Below are positions 6,375-8,777 of a stretch of 8,777 bases of DNA, one piece after another (position 1 is the first letter of the stretch; each line of letters opens with the position of its first letter). This DNA comes from Actinomycetota bacterium (lineage in GTDB: Bacteria > Actinomycetota > Actinomycetes > Nanopelagicales > Nanopelagicaceae), in NCBI GenBank assembly GCA_947377725.1, contig CANCGX010000043.1, positions 1 through 8,777 on the forward strand. The letters run 5' to 3'. Both the position numbers and the translations under genes were made by a program. The notes below the pieces were generated by a model. The model ran no database searches. It had not been told where the DNA came from and saw nothing but the letters and a program-made list of their open reading frames with translations.

Positions 6375-6866
6375 ATGAGTCATGGAATGCGAAAACTAAG
6401 GAGTGCCGCGAACGCTGGCGTTCTGGTTTCCGCAGGGGCTTTCTCCCATCACGCTGTAGGAGGGTCGGTTATTGCCCTTGCACCAGTGGCACTCGAATTA
6501 ACATTTCTCGCTGCTGTCGTTTATCTATTCTCGCGAAGATCTCTTGAGGGCCCAAAGTTGGCAATTCTGATTGTGCTAGCCCAAAGCATCTCGCATATAG
6601 CTATGGGTGGGGATTCCAATGCAGGCCTCCCAATGGCTCTTTCACATATTGGTGCAGGAGTCCTGAGTTACTTTTATATTTGCAACAGTGAAAAATTCTG
6701 GGACTCAGCCACTAATAAATTTGTAAAATATTTTCAACGATTCACTTTTGTCTTGCATGTTGTTAAAAAGAGAAACCTTCAAATTACGGTTCAAGCACCG
6801 GAGCGACTAAAGTCTCATTTATTTGAGATGCGACTGAATTGGCGTGGCCCCCCGGTATTAAATTAA
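6375..6866 (+). CDS. Small histidine-bearing membrane protein heading the copper cluster, unknown function
   Basis: A 163-residue protein with four predicted membrane segments (about 10-28, 32-53, 62-78 and 84-103) and a basic cytosolic-looking tail (104-163) ending RGPPVLN. Three membrane segments carry a related motif: FSHHAVGG (23-30), ISHIAMGG (72-79) and LSHIGAG (89-95), putting His25, His26, His74 and His91 in or at the membrane. I do not recognise a named family. I have an unverified recollection of His-containing actinobacterial membrane proteins beside DUF1775/CopC genes, so a role in copper transfer is inferred. The frame is open upstream to 6279, but the promoter at 6340-6368 would lie inside that longer gene. 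The ATG at 6375 is therefore preferred; an ATG at 6387 is possible. Confidence 0.75.
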   Translation: MSHGMRKLRSAANAGVLVSAGAFSHHAVGGSVIALAPVALELTFLAAVVYLFSRRSLEGPKLAILIVLAQSISHIAMGGDSNAGLPMALSHIGAGVLSYFYICNSEKFWDSATNKFVKYFQRFTFVLHVVKKRNLQITVQAPERLKSHLFEMRLNWRGPPVLN

Positions 6867-6893
6867 TTTAGCTTTAATTATATTTATTTTAAA

Positions 6894-6915
6894 ACCCGTG
6901 CTCTAGTTTGCGGGT
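6894..6915. repeat. Imperfect inverted repeat (ACCCG / CGGGT) upstream of ycnI
   Basis: ACCCG at 6894-6898 pairs with CGGGT at 6911-6915. Two further G-U pairs are possible, around a loop of 8-12 nt. It is not followed by a T-run, so a simple intrinsic terminator is unlikely. It sits in the 103-bp gap between the membrane protein and ycnI, directly before a second, perfect palindrome. It may be part of an operator or an RNA hairpin. Confidence 0.4.
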
Positions 6916-6920
6916 ACTAC

Positions 6921-6934
6921 TGGCTAATTAGCCA
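6921..6934. promoter_or_regulatory. Perfect 14-bp palindrome TGGCTAATTAGCCA, candidate operator
   Basis: The 14 bases are identical to their reverse complement. The site lies 35 bp before the ycnI ATG, where a -35 element would be for the AT-rich -10 candidates at 6942-6957. That position suits a repressor or activator dimer site. As RNA it could form only a 5-bp stem with an AATT loop followed by a poor T-run, so a terminator is less likely. The sequence does not resemble the GC-rich CsoR operators I know of. The cognate regulator is not in this window. Confidence 0.45.
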
Positions 6935-6941
6935 AACTTCA

Positions 6942-6964
6942 TTTAATAATTTATAAAGAAAAGG
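6942..6964 (+). promoter_or_regulatory. Candidate -10 elements and ribosome-binding site of ycnI
   Basis: TTTAAT (6942-6947) and TATAAA (6952-6957) both resemble a -10 box. AAAAGG (6959-6964) lies 5 nt before the ycnI ATG at 6970 and is a plausible Shine-Dalgarno sequence. If TTTAAT is used, the leader is about 16 nt and includes the AAAAGG. No clear -35 is seen at 16-18 bp. Confidence 0.4.
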
Positions 6965-6969
6965 TAATT

Positions 6970-7539
6970 ATGAAAAAGAGAACTCTATTGGCATGCGCTG
7001 TTGTAAGCGTATTTAGCCTAATGTCAATGCAAGCTGCATCAGCTCACGTTTCTGTTCAACTTAAGGGTTATACGGATACCGCTGGAACCTCCAGTCGCGT
7101 ATGGCTATCACTAGGTCACGGATGTACCTACAAAGATCACAAATATGGAACAAGCGTTTTTAGTGTTGATGTTCCACGTAGCGCAGGAAAGCCAACCCCT
7201 GAATTCCATGTGGGATACAAGACATCTGTTGTGGCTTCCGCTGCTGTCGATGCAAAAGGAGTGCCAGATTTCTACACTGTGAGTTGGACAGCAAAAGCAA
7301 AGTCCTACATCATTGACGACGGAACCTTTTACGACTTTGGTCTAAAAGTTACATGGGATGCAACTCCGCAGAAAATAAATCTTGCAACGACCCAGATCTG
7401 CTACGCACCAACTACATCAGCTGGATCAAAGAAGCCGTTGTACCTAAAGTGGATCATCACCGATGGCTCCACAAAGGCTGGAACGGAAGATACTGAATTC
7501 GGACCTGCCCCTTCACTAACAACGAAAGCAAAGGCGTAG
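6970..7539 (+). CDS. ycnI: YcnI-type DUF1775 secreted copper-binding protein
   Basis: A 189-residue protein with a signal peptide (MKKR, hydrophobic 6-20, cleavage after ASA at 25) that leaves His26 as the first residue of the mature protein (HVSV). In B. subtilis YcnI the equivalent N-terminal His forms a mono-histidine brace that binds Cu(II). DUF1775 landmarks follow: LGHGC (48-52), a VDVP strand (66-69), VSWTA (104-108), DDGTFYDFGL (116-125), TQIC (141-144) and LYLKWI (157-162). Cys52 and Cys144 may form a disulfide. Many homologues have a C-terminal membrane anchor; this one ends in a soluble Lys/Ala-rich tail. It lies 9 nt before copC and is probably co-transcribed with it. A role in extracytoplasmic copper acquisition or delivery is inferred from the family and neighbours. 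Confidence 0.9.
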   Translation: MKKRTLLACAVVSVFSLMSMQAASAHVSVQLKGYTDTAGTSSRVWLSLGHGCTYKDHKYGTSVFSVDVPRSAGKPTPEFHVGYKTSVVASAAVDAKGVPDFYTVSWTAKAKSYIIDDGTFYDFGLKVTWDATPQKINLATTQICYAPTTSAGSKKPLYLKWIITDGSTKAGTEDTEFGPAPSLTTKAKA

Positions 7540-7542
7540 CCT
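7537..7542 (+). promoter_or_regulatory. Putative -10 box (TAGCCT) overlapping the ycnI stop codon, for copC
   Basis: The ycnI stop TAG forms the start of TAGCCT. Six nt (GAGCAC) then lead to the copC ATG at 7549. No good Shine-Dalgarno sequence is present in the gap. The TA comes for free from the stop codon, so it is supportive and not decisive. Confidence 0.38.
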
Positions 7543-7548
7543 GAGCAC

Positions 7549-7932
7549 ATGAAGAAGACCATTGCCATTTTGGCAAGCATTGCGATGGCGCTGGCAACAG
7601 CGCCATCTGCGATGGCTCATGCACAAATTGCTTCCAGTTTCCCCAAAGCGAAATCGATAGTCAAAGTTTGGCCAACAAACGTCTGGGTTGAATTTGATGG
7701 CAACTTAATTTCAATCCCCGGATCTAGCATTGACCGTCTTGTAGTGAAAGACTCTGCCGGAAAACAAGTTGATATTAAAGATTCAACTGTTGGAGGTGCA
7801 AGACTTTCAGTTTCACTAAAAAAGTCTGCAGCTCCTGGAAAAATAACAATGTCTTGGCGAGTAGTTTCAGAAGATGGCCATCCCGTACAGAGTTCTACCT
7901 TCTTTTATTATCTTCCTACAAAGAAAGCGTGA
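7549..7932 (+). CDS. copC: CopC-domain secreted copper-binding protein
   Basis: A 127-residue protein with a signal peptide cleaved after AMA (21-23), exposing His24 as the mature N terminus (HAQIASSFP). The CopC beta-barrel follows, with P42xxVWVEFDG, VVKDSAGKQV (65-74) and the signature WRVVSEDGHPV (103-113). The Cu(II) ligands of the family, the N-terminal His, Asp and His of the DGH motif, map to His24, Asp109 and His111, so a high-affinity Cu(II) site should be intact. The Met-rich Cu(I) loop of Pseudomonas CopC is absent. No CopD domain or C-terminal anchor is fused, unlike many actinobacterial CopC proteins. The gene sits between ycnI and the SCO1 gene, and its stop is 1 nt from the next start. 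Confidence 0.93.
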   Translation: MKKTIAILASIAMALATAPSAMAHAQIASSFPKAKSIVKVWPTNVWVEFDGNLISIPGSSIDRLVVKDSAGKQVDIKDSTVGGARLSVSLKKSAAPGKITMSWRVVSEDGHPVQSSTFFYYLPTKKA

Positions 7933-7933
7933 A

Positions 7934-8722
7934 ATGAAAATTCGTTCACTCGTAGTGATTTCCATTAGCGCTCTCCTCTTGACCGGATGTGGCTCTGAAA
8001 TGAAACATGCCACCACGTTGACAAAACCTGTAGCCGGTGAAGCTGCAAAGGGCGGGGGTTCATATCTTGATGAAATGATTCCTTCCGATATTTTGTCGAT
8101 TCCATTATTTGATCAGACCGGCAAAACACTCACACTAGATTCTTTAAAAGGTCAGTACGTTGTCATTTCCAACTTCCTCACATCATGCCAAGAAATATGC
8201 CCGATGACGACAGCGACCATGCGGAGTATTGGGGGAGTTGTAAGTTCTTCTGCCCTAAAAGATAAAGTTAAAGTTCTTGAGATCTCAGTGGATGGAGAAC
8301 GAGATAACGCATCTAGGCTTGCCGCTTACTACGATCTTTATAACGACAATACATTTTCGCTCGCCTCGGGAATGCCTTCCAATCTAGAGAAATTGTGGAA
8401 ATATTTTGGAGCTCCTGCAACGAAAATGGAATTTGCGGCGAAGGATAAAGCCACGCTTCCAGTTGATTGGCAGACAGGTAAACCTGGTGCTTACGATATG
8501 AGTCATCCAGATCTTGTGATCGTTGTTGGCCCAGATTCTCATTGGAAATGGTTGGATCTTGGAAATCCTAATCCTGGGAAAGCCACGATTCCGGAGAAAC
8601 TAAAAGCCTTTCTAAGTGAAGACGGACTAGGAAATCTTGCAAAACCTCAAGAACCCTCTTGGTCTGCAGAAGCTGTCTATTCAGCGCTTCACGACTTAAC
8701 TGGAGTTGCAATTTCTCAATAG
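7934..8722 (+). CDS. SCO1/SenC-family lipoprotein (copper chaperone/thiol reductase for cytochrome oxidase CuA)
   Basis: A 262-residue lipoprotein: MKIR, hydrophobic core 6-16, lipobox Leu16-Thr17-Gly18-Cys19. A thioredoxin-like SCO domain follows, with LDSLKGQYVVISNFLTSC (68-85). The copper/redox motif is Cys85-Q-E-I-Cys89-Pro90, and the distal His191 lies in YDMSHPDLVIVVGPD, so the three SCO copper ligands are present. C-terminal residues 220-262 carry the LKAFL...NL...P...W...A...L conserved in related actinobacterial SCO proteins. SCO proteins deliver copper to, or reduce the cysteines of, the CuA site of cytochrome c oxidase subunit II. The frame is open upstream to 7874 inside copC; the ATG at 7934, 1 nt after the copC stop, begins the lipoprotein signal and is preferred. 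A weak AAAGAAAG precedes it; coupling to copC is likely. Confidence 0.93.
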   Translation: MKIRSLVVISISALLLTGCGSEMKHATTLTKPVAGEAAKGGGSYLDEMIPSDILSIPLFDQTGKTLTLDSLKGQYVVISNFLTSCQEICPMTTATMRSIGGVVSSSALKDKVKVLEISVDGERDNASRLAAYYDLYNDNTFSLASGMPSNLEKLWKYFGAPATKMEFAAKDKATLPVDWQTGKPGAYDMSHPDLVIVVGPDSHWKWLDLGNPNPGKATIPEKLKAFLSEDGLGNLAKPQEPSWSAEAVYSALHDLTGVAISQ

Positions 8723-8730
8723 ATTTTAAG

Positions 8731-8736
8731 TACACT
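8731..8736 (+). promoter_or_regulatory. Putative -10 box (TACACT) for a leaderless transcript of the last gene
   Basis: TACACT is followed by exactly 6 nt (CCTGCC) and the ATG at 8743. TTGCAA (8706-8711) is a possible -35, but its spacer is 19 bp. The box stands 8 bp after the SCO1 stop, so here the TA is not supplied by a stop codon. Confidence 0.5.
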
Positions 8737-8742
8737 CCTGCC

Positions 8743-8777
8743 ATGAGCATCGCAGCTATCGCATCGGAATATGAAAA
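8743..8777 (+). CDS. Start of an unidentified gene, cut by the right edge
   Basis: Only eleven complete codons are visible (M-S-I-A-A-I-A-S-E-Y-E). This is too little for identification. The start is supported by the TACACT-N6-ATG arrangement and by the 20-bp gap after the SCO1 stop on the same strand. The absence of a signal peptide in the visible part suggests a cytosolic protein, but this is weak. Confidence 0.5.
   Translation, partial: MSIAAIASEYE

Noticed and set aside
7874..7933. N-terminal extension of the SCO1 protein into copC
   Set aside because: It would place 20 residues before the lipoprotein signal peptide, destroying its N-terminal position.
1..8777. CRISPR arrays, tRNA/rRNA genes, insertion sequences, prophage or defence genes
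   Set aside because: No spaced direct repeats, no cloverleaf-like sequence noticed, no transposase, integrase or nuclease motifs. All substantial frames belong to housekeeping, transport or copper functions.

Overview
The window looks like a piece of a streamlined, low-GC actinobacterial chromosome. By eye the base composition is mid-40s % GC. The proteins are actinobacterial in character: CysK resembles mycobacterial CysK1, and there is an MMPL transporter, a YcnI/CopC/SCO1 set and two short-signal lipoproteins. Genes are packed with gaps of a few bases or small overlaps. A freshwater acI-type lineage (Nanopelagicales, 'Ca. Planktophila'-like) would fit, but that placement is inference. I see no tRNA, rRNA, CRISPR array, insertion sequence or phage gene.

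Layout. Positions 1-1341 (minus) hold the N-terminal 447 residues of an MMPL-family membrane transporter that runs off the left edge. A GNAT acetyltransferase (1355-1801, minus) lies directly upstream of it. A 43-bp divergent gap separates these from a plus-strand run: yaaA, a DUF1801 protein, an SDR of the YdfG type, a small lipoprotein and a LysE/RhtB exporter (1845-4795). The lipoprotein and exporter overlap their upstream neighbours and are probably translationally coupled. This run converges on a minus-strand cysK-cysE pair (4802-6240), which makes cysteine from serine via O-acetylserine.

From 6375 rightwards is a plus-strand copper-handling / cytochrome-oxidase-assembly cluster: a small histidine-bearing membrane protein, a YcnI-type DUF1775 protein, CopC and a SCO1/SenC lipoprotein. 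A new gene begins at 8743 and is cut by the right edge. The secreted YcnI and CopC expose an N-terminal histidine after signal cleavage, as expected for copper ligands, and SCO1 carries CxxxC plus a distal His. The cluster probably moves extracytoplasmic copper towards the CuA site of cytochrome oxidase.

The strongest signal not explained by the gene list is regulatory. Seven of fourteen start codons have a TANNNT hexamer exactly 6 nt upstream of the ATG, the arrangement expected for leaderless actinobacterial transcripts. In several cases this hexamer includes the stop codon of the previous gene. Only cysK, and less clearly ycnI, have a recognisable Shine-Dalgarno sequence.
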